DNA of 64,000 bases from Chryseobacterium salipaludis (GCF_022968825.1 NZ_JALHKS010000002.1:372001-436000); one strand, 5' to 3'; positions 1-8,075 are shown, counted from the stretch's first letter. Numbers and translations: made by a program. Notes: generated by a model from the sequence alone, not told the origin.

Positions 1-351
1 ACTTGTACCGTTTTTATCTGTAAGCAGGCCGGCTTTTCCTTCCTGTGTCATTTCCCAGAGATATTCCCCGTTTGAAAAAACCGGATTCCCGCTGGTGCTG
101 GTGCCTTTGGCGGAAAGTGTCTGTTCCGGCATATCAGCGTTTTGCAGTTTCACGGCTACTTCATCGCCCTGGGCAAAATAGGTAACATTTATTTCTGTTC
201 CGGTATCAGATGTTAGCTTTCGTGGTTCCATCACCTGGCTGATTTCCTGTGAAGAGGCTGCCTCAGTGGCGGTATCCGTTGTATCAGTTTCTGTTTTGGA
301 GCATGAGGTCAGCAAACATAAAGTGACCAATGCAATTCCTGTATATTTCAT
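1..351 (-). CDS. MliC-like lysozyme-inhibitor lipoprotein (3' end outside window)
   Basis: Partial gene: 117 codons are visible and the frame is still open at the window edge. The N-terminus is a lipoprotein signal ending in a lipobox (LLTSC), so the product should be lipid-anchored. After a Thr/Ser/Glu-rich linker comes a segment with the pattern of the MliC family of C-type lysozyme inhibitors (FAQGDEVAVKLQ, then SGNPVFSNGEYLWEMTQEG and a following KAGLL). MliC proteins protect peptidoglycan by blocking lysozyme. The start lies 11 bases after the TauE/SafE stop, so the two are probably co-transcribed. The family assignment rests on motif resemblance and is moderate; the lipoprotein call is firm. 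Confidence 0.65.
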   Translation of the reverse strand, partial: MKYTGIALVTLCLLTSCSKTETDTTDTATEAASSQEISQVMEPRKLTSDTGTEINVTYFAQGDEVAVKLQNADMPEQTLSAKGTSTSGNPVFSNGEYLWEMTQEGKAGLLTDKNGTS

Positions 352-362
352 GAAGTTTAAAT

Positions 363-1154
363 TTAAAATGAAAATAATTCTTTAATTATAATAAAAATAC
401 CCATTGCTAAGACGATATAGCCAAAAAGAGGTTTAAGTTTTTTACTGTCCATCTTTCGGGCGAGCGCCAGGCCGATGAATATTCCGATCACAGAGAGAAA
501 ACTAAATAATATTAAAAAAGACCAATCGTGTTTTACGTATTCCAGGGTACTAAGAAAACCCAGCAGCGAGTTCATGCTGATAATCACCAATGAAGTGGCC
601 ACCGCTTTTTTCATTTTCACGCCCAGTAACATAACCAGTGCCGGTACAATCAGAAAGCCGCCGCCGGCACCGATCAGCCCAGTAATAATACCAACCAGCA
701 ATCCTTGCGAAACGAGAAGTGTATAGTTCGGTGAATCATCTTTGCGGATGCGCACTCTTTCCGTCTTGCGGATCATTTTAACCGAGGCAATCACCATTAA
801 AATTGCAAAAAGCAACAGCAGGAACATTTCCTTTGTCAGCGTAATGCCCCAACGGTTAATAATAAAATGAGGTAAATGCGGCAATACTAGCCGCCGTGAA
901 AACAATACACCCAGAATAGAAGGAATCCCAAATATAAATGCAGTTGCGAAATCTACCTGCTTCTGCCGAATCAGCCCTACGGAACCTACCAGACTTGTGA
1001 TACCTACGACGAATAAAGACAATGCCGTGGCGGTCACCGCATCAAAGCCGAAAATATAAACGAAAACCGGTACACTCAGGATGCTGCCGCCACCGCCAAT
1101 CAGTCCCATAACCAGTCCGATAATCAGCGCCGCGAAGTAACCCAGTATTTCCAT
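363..1154 (-). CDS. TauE/SafE (DUF81) family sulfite/anion exporter
   Basis: 263-residue polytopic membrane protein with the two-half architecture of the TauE/SafE family. The family signature GLxGGGGS appears near the N-terminus (GLIGGGGSILSVP) and its second-half counterpart as GLIGAGGGFLIVPAL, implying an internally duplicated transporter of about eight helices. Characterised members export sulfite, sulfoacetate or related organic anions; the substrate here is unknown. An upstream in-frame ATG at 1259 would add 35 residues, but it lies upstream of a TACATTTG promoter box at 1211-1218, and the hydrophobic core starts at MEILGYF, so 1154 is preferred. It follows the copper-receptor gene but has its own promoter. 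Confidence 0.88.
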   Translation of the reverse strand: MEILGYFAALIIGLVMGLIGGGGSILSVPVFVYIFGFDAVTATALSLFVVGITSLVGSVGLIRQKQVDFATAFIFGIPSILGVLFSRRLVLPHLPHFIINRWGITLTKEMFLLLLFAILMVIASVKMIRKTERVRIRKDDSPNYTLLVSQGLLVGIITGLIGAGGGFLIVPALVMLLGVKMKKAVATSLVIISMNSLLGFLSTLEYVKHDWSFLILFSFLSVIGIFIGLALARKMDSKKLKPLFGYIVLAMGIFIIIKELFSF

Positions 1155-1210
1155 CTGCTTCCTTTTTAGATATGATGTTCCCTGCGGCAAAAACCCTTGC
1201 CGGCAGAGAA

Positions 1211-1218
1211 CAAATGTA
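1211..1218 (-). promoter_or_regulatory. Bacteroidota -7 promoter box (TACATTTG) for TauE gene
   Basis: Read on the minus strand, TACATTTG matches the TAnnTTTG consensus exactly and lies 56 bases before the ATG at 1154. It also decides the start choice, because the longer reading frame begins upstream of it. Confidence 0.55.
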
Positions 1219-1267
1219 GCTAAAAATCCTGTATTCACTGGTTGAAAAGGTTGGTGCAACGGAAGCT

Positions 1268-3256
1268 CTAAAGGTTGAAAGTGAGGTTCAGATACAGATT
1301 CCGGCCGGGACGCAGGATTTTATTCCAGTCCGAAAAAGTGGTGTACTGTGTATCCAGTATATTCTCTACGCCGCCACGAAGCAGAAGCTTGTAATTATTA
1401 AAGTTAAAGGTATATCCTGCGCCTGCATTCACAATGCAATAGGCTGCCGTGCCTGTTTCACCATAAGCCGTTGCGAAACGGGTTTGCCGGCTGTTTCCAA
1501 TGATGTTCACATCGGCAGAAAAGCGCTGCTTTTCATAACGTAGTGAGGCCTGGTACGTAAACGGACTCATAAACGGAAGGTTGTTGCCCTCATCGTCGCG
1601 GCCATGCATATAGCCTGCCTGTGCTGAAAGCTGCAAATTTTCGGTGAGAGGTGCTTCGGCTGTCGCGGTAATATTTAAAACATCGGCATACGGAAGCGAG
1701 CGGTACACCTTAACTCCGTTCGCACCGATGGTCATCGGTAAAAGACCCTCTGCGGGCAGGCCGGCGATATAGTTTTGGATGTGAAAATAAGTTGAACTTA
1801 ACCTGAGCTTGGTATTCCGAACCTGTGTGCCTACAAAAGCATTTGCTTCCCAGGAGTTTTCATTGCGCAGCTCAGGGTTTCCGATATAGTCATACTTGTC
1901 TGAACTGTTGAAAAGGTAAAAGCCATATCCTTCCGAGACCGAGGGCGCCCGGTCGCCGTAGCCCGCACCTGCGCCAGCCTGCCAGCGTCCGTCATCATAC
2001 TGGTAGTTAGCCGAAAAACTTTTTAAAAACCGGTTTTTAGATTCCGGCATTTCCGGGTAAAAAATTCGGAGGCTGTTCAGGCCCATTTCACTGGTGATTT
2101 TGTTTTGCTGAAGGGCAGCAGCAGCAGAGAGCCGTACGCCGGAGCGGTCTGAAATGTGAATCAGATCTTCCATCTGAATGGTTTGCGATAGGGTGCGCAC
2201 ATCTGGCCAGGTCAGCATATACATGAGTTTCTCGCCGGAGTCTGCCGGATACATCGTCATTTCCGCCGAAGCCAGATTATAAAAACCATTCAGATTCAGG
2301 GTAAGCTGCTGATGCGGGATATTGGCTTTCAGACGGGAATAATAGCCATAGGTCGTATTCCAGCCGGGCATGTCCATGTGGATGGGAACATCAGGCCGTT
2401 CTGTGTCATCCATGCGGTGGGTAATGGTATTGTAATACATTTTGGTTTCCCAGTCGTGAACAAAAGTGTTAACTGGCTGCACCCGCAGTTTTGCTGATAT
2501 AATGAGTGCTTCAGCAAGCGAAACATCCATCGGAAGCGCGGGATATCCGACATCTGTTGCCTTGTCATAAATTACAGAGGCTTCGGCAATGGTTTGCTCA
2601 GAGAGTTTTGCACCCGCCAATCCTGAAATATTAATTTTTTTAAACTGAGAATATGGGATTTCAATATTTCCGCCGGCTTTATAATTTTCTGCGTCGCGCG
2701 ACATGAAGTTCACATCGGTGTAAAATTTCTCATTGCGGTACTGGGCATCCGCGCCGAAAATCTTCTGCTGGTTTACACTTTCGAAACCGGTATTCACCGT
2801 AGCATTAAACCTTTCGGGGCCAAACTGCAGGCGGCTGCGTTTTAAATCAATGGCACCGCCAATGGTGCTGCCATGGCTGTTACCCTGCTGGCCGGAACTG
2901 ATGGTGGCTTCCTGCAGATTAGATACTTCGAGGTAAGATGTGATGGGGTCCATCTTGTCTGTACACGCCCCGAAGATGCGCATCCCGTCAATAGTAATCA
3001 CCGTGCGTTCAGACGGCAGACCGTTGATGAGCGGTTCCCAGGCGTACGCGCCGCGCTTCACCATTTCTACGCGTGCTGCTTTCTGCAGGTATTCATCAAT
3101 GGCAGCCAGCGGTTTACTTTCGCGCTGGGTTATTTTTTTAGTTTTAAAAACTACTACTTCACGGATGTCCTGGGACTGGAGGGAATCATTAAGATGTTGT
3201 GCGGCAATATTCCCGGCTGCTAACAACAGGGCCGGAAGAAGAAACAAGCGTTTCAT
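1268..3256 (-). CDS. TonB-dependent copper receptor (OprC/NosA-like)
   Basis: 662 residues: signal peptide (to about A19), plug domain (about 30-140), then a beta barrel ending in the aromatic-rich strand NLYLNLTFNL. The plug contains C98-x-x-x-M102 in GACTDKMDP and the barrel contains H280-x-M282 in ITHRMDD. These are the two half-motifs (CxxxM and HxM) that bind copper in Pseudomonas OprC, so copper import across the outer membrane is a well-supported inference. No carboxypeptidase-like N-terminal domain or STN domain is seen, unlike SusC-type receptors. Upstream on the same strand are a Met/His-rich YtkA-like lipoprotein and a Cys-rich small protein that fit a copper role. A terminator hairpin lies between it and the lipoprotein gene, so it may be partly uncoupled. 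Confidence 0.88.
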   Translation of the reverse strand: MKRLFLLPALLLAAGNIAAQHLNDSLQSQDIREVVVFKTKKITQRESKPLAAIDEYLQKAARVEMVKRGAYAWEPLINGLPSERTVITIDGMRIFGACTDKMDPITSYLEVSNLQEATISSGQQGNSHGSTIGGAIDLKRSRLQFGPERFNATVNTGFESVNQQKIFGADAQYRNEKFYTDVNFMSRDAENYKAGGNIEIPYSQFKKINISGLAGAKLSEQTIAEASVIYDKATDVGYPALPMDVSLAEALIISAKLRVQPVNTFVHDWETKMYYNTITHRMDDTERPDVPIHMDMPGWNTTYGYYSRLKANIPHQQLTLNLNGFYNLASAEMTMYPADSGEKLMYMLTWPDVRTLSQTIQMEDLIHISDRSGVRLSAAAALQQNKITSEMGLNSLRIFYPEMPESKNRFLKSFSANYQYDDGRWQAGAGAGYGDRAPSVSEGYGFYLFNSSDKYDYIGNPELRNENSWEANAFVGTQVRNTKLRLSSTYFHIQNYIAGLPAEGLLPMTIGANGVKVYRSLPYADVLNITATAEAPLTENLQLSAQAGYMHGRDDEGNNLPFMSPFTYQASLRYEKQRFSADVNIIGNSRQTRFATAYGETGTAAYCIVNAGAGYTFNFNNYKLLLRGGVENILDTQYTTFSDWNKILRPGRNLYLNLTFNL

Positions 3257-3295
3257 GTTTTCTGTTTTTTAAGAGTGCCCGCTAAAGGCAGTGGA

Positions 3296-3331
3296 GAAAA
3301 AAGGAAGCCGGCACGGCAATACAGTGCCGGC
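3296..3331 (-). terminator. Intrinsic terminator after the YtkA-like lipoprotein gene
   Basis: A perfect 8-bp stem (3307-3314 with 3324-3331, GCCGGCAC/GTGCCGGC) with a 9-base loop. On the minus strand it is followed by TTCCTTTTTT. It sits just after the stop at 3341 and before the receptor gene. Confidence 0.7.
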
Positions 3332-3340
3332 ATTCAGTCA

Positions 3341-4192
3341 TTAAAATTCAACTTCGAAGTACAGGCTGCTGGCCGGATTTTCAGCGGTTACCGGTTTACC
3401 TTTGATGACTGTTTTTTCAGCATTCAGCATTTCAAGGTTGATTTTCCAGTAACCCGTCATGGTAAAGTTGATTGTACCCTGATAAAATCCGCCCGCCTGC
3501 GGCTGTGCAGCTGCTACATTATTCGGTGAGCCGTGATTGTCCATGCCCGGCATGCGCGGGTCCAGCTGGATTGTATAACCATTCACGACCGGGAAAGTCA
3601 TCATATCCTGCATTTTCCAGATGCCCAGTGTGATGTTCTGCGCGGCTACCTTTGGCGTTGCCGGCGCAATGTAAGCCACAACATATTTAGCACCGTCCGT
3701 TCCTACAAAAGAAGTAACGGTTTTTTTAGCCTGAGAACCGACGCGCAACGGAACAGTTACGTTATAAGCGGAACCATTAATTGTGTAGGTAATTCCCAGA
3801 GACCAGCGTTCTGTTTCATTTTCGGGCATTTGGAAAACAAGATAGCCGCTGTAGAGCGAGGAGCCGGCCTCTTTTTTTGTTACTTCAGAGTGCGGGCAGG
3901 CGTGCGCCATGCTGGTCATTTGCATCTTGGGCATCCATTGTATGGTTGCATTTTTCTCGTATTCACCGGTCGCTTTGTTTTTAATACGAAGGATAATATC
4001 ATTATATCCTAATTTCGTTTGGCCGGAAGCGGAATAAAGTTCAATCGTATGCGAGTCATTGGCTGCTTCGGTAATTTTCAGCAGGCCGTCGGTTTCAGTA
4101 GCAGGCGTAATGGCTTCGTCGGAAGTACGGCAGGAAGTTAGAGTGAAAGCCAATAAAATAAGGCTTACGATATATAAATAAGAACGTTTCAT
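3341..4192 (-). CDS. YtkA-like Met/His-rich lipoprotein, probable copper binding
   Basis: 283-residue lipoprotein (lipobox TLTSC, acylated Cys near 21). Two similar beta-sandwich-like halves are visible. The first ends in W86-MPKM-QMTSMAHACPH (Met 87, 90, 92, 95; His 97, 101; Cys 99) and the second carries LDPRMPGMDNHG (Met 214, 217; His 220). This pattern, a tryptophan followed by a Met/His cluster, resembles YtkA/FixH-type domains seen in copper-handling proteins. It may hold copper in the periplasm or at the outer membrane for the neighbouring OprC-like receptor. Domain naming is by resemblance only; the clustering of Met, His and Cys is directly visible. Confidence 0.72.
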   Translation of the reverse strand: MKRSYLYIVSLILLAFTLTSCRTSDEAITPATETDGLLKITEAANDSHTIELYSASGQTKLGYNDIILRIKNKATGEYEKNATIQWMPKMQMTSMAHACPHSEVTKKEAGSSLYSGYLVFQMPENETERWSLGITYTINGSAYNVTVPLRVGSQAKKTVTSFVGTDGAKYVVAYIAPATPKVAAQNITLGIWKMQDMMTFPVVNGYTIQLDPRMPGMDNHGSPNNVAAAQPQAGGFYQGTINFTMTGYWKINLEMLNAEKTVIKGKPVTAENPASSLYFEVEF

Positions 4193-4297
4193 TTTGGTTG
4201 CGTTTAAGTTGATTTGTTTTTATGAGGGATAGCCACGCGCGGTGTCTTCAGCAGCTGTTATGGGCTGAGAATCAAGCGGGCAAACGGAGAAAACAAA

Positions 4298-4660
4298 TCA
4301 TATACGCGGAGGAGGAACCACAATGCCGGTAATCACGTCAGCGTAAGAAGTGCTGAGGTGATCAGGATTCAGGTAGTGATCGCTGTCAGCAGGCTGCGCC
4401 GGAATTTCCAGGGCGAAAGAAGCGGTTGGCATCAGGTTGAATTCAAATGCATACTTAACCACATTGGCCAAAGACGTTGCTTCATCAGCATTTTTCTTGA
4501 GCTGGCATTTTCCGTGGCATTCCATATCAGGCACATCCCGGTTCACGCAGTGGGTTTCATAAAATTCGCGGTTCACCTGATAATCGACCAGGAAAAGTGA
4601 ATTCTGAAAACTAGCGCAGAAAACGAGCAGGGATAATATGAAGACCAGACAGCGTTTCAT
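4298..4660 (-). CDS. Small Cys-rich exported/membrane protein of copper cluster
   Basis: 120 residues with one hydrophobic N-terminal segment followed by a Cys-containing stretch: THCVNRD, then MECHGKCQLKK. The block C-x(3)-D-x(5)-CxGKCxLKK is a recurrent Bacteroidota small-protein signature found beside TonB receptors, in my recollection. A CxGKC site could coordinate a thiophilic metal. The C-terminus is predicted to be soluble and ends in VVPPPRI. It is the first gene of the minus-strand cluster, directly behind a TAAATTTG promoter box. No enzymatic domain is recognised; the function is inferred from context. Confidence 0.65.
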   Translation of the reverse strand: MKRCLVFILSLLVFCASFQNSLFLVDYQVNREFYETHCVNRDVPDMECHGKCQLKKNADEATSLANVVKYAFEFNLMPTASFALEIPAQPADSDHYLNPDHLSTSYADVITGIVVPPPRI

Positions 4661-4670
4661 TTTGACAGAA

Positions 4671-4678
4671 CAAATTTA
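4671..4678 (-). promoter_or_regulatory. -7 promoter box (TAAATTTG) of copper cluster
   Basis: Exact TAnnTTTG match on the minus strand, only 10 bases from the ATG at 4660, so the mRNA leader would be very short. No obvious palindromic metal-regulator operator is seen nearby. Confidence 0.55.
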
Positions 4679-4890
4679 AGATAAAATCATCTGAATAGGA
4701 AGATGATAAGCGTCACCCTTTTTAATCATGTTTTTATGCAGTGTAAGATGCTTCGTCCATTGTTTTTACCGGACACTCTGCATTATTCTTTTTCAAAAAC
4801 TGACAATCCGTATCTTGCAGGCTCGAAATTTGCGGGTTTTAATCCGCCGTACGTCTGCGGTGATGATACTCCTTTAAAAAAAATATTCTT

Positions 4891-6111
4891 TTGTATTCGG
4901 TTATTGATATAGAAAGCAACGGGGCCGGCTTCCGGCAGGAAAGCATTATAGAAATTGCTATTTATAAATATGATGGGCACAAAATCGTGGACCAGTTTAT
5001 CTCGCTGGTCAATCCCCTGGCAGATATCACGCCGTTCGTACAAAAACTCACCAGCATCACACCGAAGATGGTACGCACCGCGCCCAAATTTCCTGAAATC
5101 GCAAGACGTGTCGTGGAAATAACGCAAAACACCACGCTGGTGGGACACAATATTGATTTCGATTACCGCATGCTCCGGCAAGAGTTCGGCAGACTGGGGT
5201 ATGAATTTAAAATCAATACGCTCGATACCATTCCTTTAGCACAGAAATTAATTCCCGAGGCCGAAAGTTATTCATTAGGCAAGCTGGTTAAATCTCTGGG
5301 CATCCCGCTCACCGATGCGCACCGGGCGGCCGGTGATGCGCGTGCCACGCTGGAACTTTTTAAGCTGTTGATGATCAAGGACAAGAATTCCGAGATTATC
5401 CGCCAGCATCACGAAGCGGTTAATGCAAAAACCTACGTGAACAAAGTACGCGACCTGACACGGGATTTGCCGGGAAAACCGGGAATTCTTTATTTCCAGG
5501 ATGAGAACGGAAATATCCTGCACTCCGACTTTGTGGAAGACCTGCAGCGCTACGCCCGCAACCTTTTCAGTTCTCAGGCAAAAAAATGGGAAAAAGTTCA
5601 GCAGCAAACCGAACAGGTAAAATTTGAACTCACCGGAAATCAGATACTGGCGCAACTCATGATGCGGCTGAAAGGCATCCGGAAACGGCAAATGTTGCCT
5701 TTCGGACTGTATTTCCTGAACAACCGCTATGTGGTGGAGCGTACTTCGCTCCATCCTAAAGAGAAAAGCCTGCTGCGGTTCCGCTCACAATCGCAGGGAA
5801 AAAAAGTGCTTTCCTTTATTTTATCTGAAAAACTACAGGATCCGGCCGACCTGAAAAAAAGAATACAAATTCCGAAACAGGATGCACTCTGCCTGAGCAC
5901 CGGTCGTGTATTGGGCGAACGGTCTTTTCTGCTTTTCGAAAAAGGGAAACTCAACGGCTTTGGTTTTTATGAGTTGTACAGCCAGATTGAAACCCGCGCG
6001 CGGCTCAACAGTTTAAAGATTGACATTGATTTCCCGGTTAAGGATTTACAAAACGAACTGAAACTGGCACTGCTGCGAAAAGATTTTGAAATAATTTCGC
6101 TTCCGCAGTAA
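4891..6111 (+). CDS. DnaQ-like 3'-5' exonuclease with decayed GIY-YIG domain
   Basis: 406 residues. Residues 1-165 are a DEDDh exonuclease of the DNA polymerase III epsilon type: D6 and E8 in VIDIES, the D89/D91 region in HNIDFDYRML, H144 and D149 in DAHRAAGDA. Residues about 193-230 (LPGKPGILYFQDENGNIL) align with the start of a UvrC-type GIY-YIG nuclease domain, the arrangement of Bacteroidota DnaQ-UvrC-like fusions, but the second Tyr, the Gly and the aligned catalytic Arg look lost. The C-terminal about 170 residues are uncharacterised. The frame has a stop at 4864 and the first plausible initiator is TTG at 4891, immediately before the conserved VIDIE strand. It probably acts in DNA repair or nucleotide-end trimming. 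Confidence 0.82.
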   Translation: MYSVIDIESNGAGFRQESIIEIAIYKYDGHKIVDQFISLVNPLADITPFVQKLTSITPKMVRTAPKFPEIARRVVEITQNTTLVGHNIDFDYRMLRQEFGRLGYEFKINTLDTIPLAQKLIPEAESYSLGKLVKSLGIPLTDAHRAAGDARATLELFKLLMIKDKNSEIIRQHHEAVNAKTYVNKVRDLTRDLPGKPGILYFQDENGNILHSDFVEDLQRYARNLFSSQAKKWEKVQQQTEQVKFELTGNQILAQLMMRLKGIRKRQMLPFGLYFLNNRYVVERTSLHPKEKSLLRFRSQSQGKKVLSFILSEKLQDPADLKKRIQIPKQDALCLSTGRVLGERSFLLFEKGKLNGFGFYELYSQIETRARLNSLKIDIDFPVKDLQNELKLALLRKDFEIISLPQ

Positions 6112-6141
6112 ATTTCCGGCGGTGATTTTGCAAATATACAG

Positions 6142-6149
6142 TACATTTG
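6142..6149 (+). promoter_or_regulatory. -7 promoter box (TACATTTG) for lysA leader transcript
   Basis: Exact TAnnTTTG match. Transcription would begin near 6155, about 20 bases before the small leader reading frame at 6175 and well before the terminator at 6281-6312. Confidence 0.6.
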
Positions 6150-6174
6150 TGCCGCAAATTTTATTAAAGTTTAA

Positions 6175-6252
6175 ATGAACCGCAGCTCAGCAGCTCCCAT
6201 GATCTCTCTGGCAGGAAAGAAATTTTCTTCCAAGAAACCTGGTGCGAACTAA
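6175..6252 (+). CDS. Putative lysine-rich leader peptide upstream of lysA
   Basis: An ATG-initiated frame of 25 codons ending in TAA, located between a promoter box and a strong terminator. The peptide has two Lys-Lys pairs (residues 15-16 and 20-21, each encoded AAG AAA) inside GKKFSSKKPGAN. Placed directly before the terminator that precedes the lysine-biosynthesis gene lysA, it has the layout of an amino-acid attenuation leader: ribosomes stalling at lysine codons when charged tRNA-Lys is scarce would favour readthrough. I did not find a convincing antiterminator pairing, so the regulatory role is a hypothesis. It could also be a chance frame. Confidence 0.45.
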   Translation: MNRSSAAPMISLAGKKFSSKKPGAN

Positions 6253-6280
6253 GGGCTGAATCTTCATATTGATATTTGAC

Positions 6281-6312
6281 GGGCAGGCTCTTGGTGAGTC
6301 TGCTCTTTTTTT
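6281..6312 (+). terminator. Intrinsic terminator/attenuator upstream of lysA
   Basis: A 10-bp stem (6281-6290 with 6296-6305, allowing two G-U pairs), a 5-base loop and a run of seven T at 6306-6312. It lies 18 bases before the lysA ATG and downstream of the TACATTTG promoter, so transcripts for lysA must pass it. It is too far from the exonuclease stop (170 bases) to be an ordinary terminator for that gene alone. Confidence 0.75.
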
Positions 6313-6330
6313 GTTTAAAAATTAAAATTA

Positions 6331-7530
6331 ATGACAAACAGCGATTTACTCAGCATTGCCGCACAGTACGGCACGCCCACTTATGTTTATGACACCGAAA
6401 GTATCCGTTTTCGTTATGAAAAACTGACGGGTGCTTTCAGTTCCGGTACCCGCTTTTTCTATGCCGCGAAGGCACTCACGAATATTAATATTTTAAAATA
6501 CATCCGCAGCCTGGGCGCGGGGTTGGACTGCGTTTCCGTGTATGAAGTGCAGCTCGGCCTGCGAGCCGGTTTTGAACCGGAAAATATTCTGTTTACACCC
6601 AATTGCGTGGATTTGCGCGAGATTGAAGAAGCCATGCAGCTGGGTGTTCATATTAACATCGATAATATTTCGCTGCTGGAGCAGTTCGGCACGCGCTACG
6701 GAAATTCGTATCCCATCTTCATTCGGATCAACCCGCATATTTATGCCGGCGGGAACCATAAAATATCGACGGGCCATATCGATTCCAAGTTTGGAATTTC
6801 CATCCACCAGCTGCGTCATATCGAGCGTGTGATGAAATCCACCGATCTACGCGTCGAAGGTTTACACATGCACACCGGTAGTGAGATTAAGGATGCGGAT
6901 GTGTTTCTGCAGGGGCTGGATATCATGTTTGAGTTGGCCGAACATTTCCCTGATTTAAAATACATCGATATGGGAAGTGGTTTTAAGGTTCCGTATCAAC
7001 CTGGCGACCTGGAAACGGATGTGGAAACCCTGGGCCGCAAAGTAGAAAAAGCAGTAAAAACTTTCCGGAAAGAATCCGGGCGCGACCTGCAGCTTTGGTT
7101 TGAGCCGGGCAAATACCTTGTAAGCGAAAGCGGAACTTTTTTGGTCAAAGCCAATGTCATCAAGCAAACCACAGCGACCGTGTTTGTCGGTATTAATTCA
7201 GGATTCAATCATTTGATTCGTCCCATGTTCTATGATTCGTACCACATCATTGAAAACCTGAGTAATCCTTCGGGCGCTGAACGGATTTATACCGTAGTAG
7301 GCAACATCTGCGAAACCGATACGTTTGCATGGGACCGCCGGCTGAATGAAGTGCGCGAAGGCGATATCCTGGCTTTCCGGAATGCGGGTGCTTACGGATT
7401 TGAAATGAGTTCCAATTTTAATTCACGGTTGCGGCCGGCGGAAGTCTTATTAACAGACGGTACGCCGCATCTCATTCGGAAGCGTGAGCAGCTGGAGGAC
7501 CTGTTGCGTAACCAGATTGAAGTGTTATAA
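6331..7530 (+). CDS. lysA: Diaminopimelate decarboxylase
   Basis: 399 residues, a fold-III PLP enzyme (alanine-racemase-like barrel plus beta domain). It converts meso-diaminopimelate to L-lysine, the last step of lysine synthesis. Visible features are the PLP-binding Lys47 in FFYAAKALTN, GLHMHTGSEI for phosphate/PLP contacts, the EPGKYLV motif, and the second-subunit active-site loop GNICETDTFAW with its conserved Cys. The length is typical for the family. The start at 6331 follows an A-rich leader directly after the terminator. The upstream small frame and terminator suggest lysine-dependent attenuation. It appears to be a single-gene transcript. Confidence 0.96.
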   Translation: MTNSDLLSIAAQYGTPTYVYDTESIRFRYEKLTGAFSSGTRFFYAAKALTNINILKYIRSLGAGLDCVSVYEVQLGLRAGFEPENILFTPNCVDLREIEEAMQLGVHINIDNISLLEQFGTRYGNSYPIFIRINPHIYAGGNHKISTGHIDSKFGISIHQLRHIERVMKSTDLRVEGLHMHTGSEIKDADVFLQGLDIMFELAEHFPDLKYIDMGSGFKVPYQPGDLETDVETLGRKVEKAVKTFRKESGRDLQLWFEPGKYLVSESGTFLVKANVIKQTTATVFVGINSGFNHLIRPMFYDSYHIIENLSNPSGAERIYTVVGNICETDTFAWDRRLNEVREGDILAFRNAGAYGFEMSSNFNSRLRPAEVLLTDGTPHLIRKREQLEDLLRNQIEVL

Positions 7531-7558
7531 GTCATGAAAATGATACAGCCGTATTTCG

Positions 7559-7566
7559 TAATTTTG
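7559..7566 (+). promoter_or_regulatory. -7 promoter box (TAATTTTG)
   Basis: Exact TAnnTTTG match 17 bases before the ATG at 7584. Confidence 0.5.
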
Positions 7567-7583
7567 CGCCTATATTACTTATA

Positions 7584-8075
7584 ATGAAAAGATTATTTTT
7601 CCTATTGCTGCTGGTTTCCGGATTGGGTGCGGCGCAGGACCTGGAAAACATGCAGGAAGGACTGATGACTGCGGAAAATACCCGAAATTTCTTTGTGGTG
7701 GATATTCCCAAACCGTTTGATTATTATCAGGTGCCATCCTGCGGTGAGGGTTCAGTGTTCACACGTGCACAGTTCGAGCTGGGAGATGCTGCCTTTGCAG
7801 ATGAACTGATGAAGAACATTTCTGCGTATGTTGACAGGGAGCTGTATGTGGTAAATGGTGTTTTCTTCGCCCGGTTGTCTGTGAGCCGTACGGGTCAGGT
7901 AACCGATATTGAGATTGTTCCCAAAGTAGAAAACAGCGAGCAACTACGCCGTGAGCTTCGTTATTCCCTGCGGAAAATTAAAGGCCAGTGGTCGCCCTCG
8001 AAGTGCAACAATACACCCATAGATTCTAAAATCCGTATTACACTGAATTTTGAAACAGAAAGCATCGAGGTGTAA
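7584..8075 (+). CDS. Secreted protein with TonB C-terminal-like domain
   Basis: 163 residues with a clean Sec signal peptide (LLLLVSGLGAAQ). Residues about 85-160 (VNGVFFARLSVSRTGQVTDIEI followed by LRRELRYSLRKIKGQWSPSK) match the C-terminal domain pattern of TonB-family proteins: a beta strand, conserved G-x-V/I, helix and W-x-P. There is no N-terminal membrane anchor or proline-rich spacer, so it is not a full TonB energy transducer. Such stand-alone domains are common in Flavobacteriia and their role is unknown. Two Cys residues (about 52 and 148) could form a disulfide in the periplasm. Single gene with its own promoter and terminator. Confidence 0.75.
   Translation: MKRLFFLLLLVSGLGAAQDLENMQEGLMTAENTRNFFVVDIPKPFDYYQVPSCGEGSVFTRAQFELGDAAFADELMKNISAYVDRELYVVNGVFFARLSVSRTGQVTDIEIVPKVENSEQLRRELRYSLRKIKGQWSPSKCNNTPIDSKIRITLNFETESIEV

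Noticed and set aside
1155-1259. 35-codon N-terminal extension of the TauE/SafE gene
   Set aside because: It starts upstream of an exact promoter box (1211-1218) and lacks membrane-protein character; the family begins at the ATG at 1154.
6112-6330. L-box lysine riboswitch in the lysA leader
   Set aside because: The leader is too short for the five-helix L-box and no conserved core was recognised; a peptide leader plus terminator fits the sequence better.
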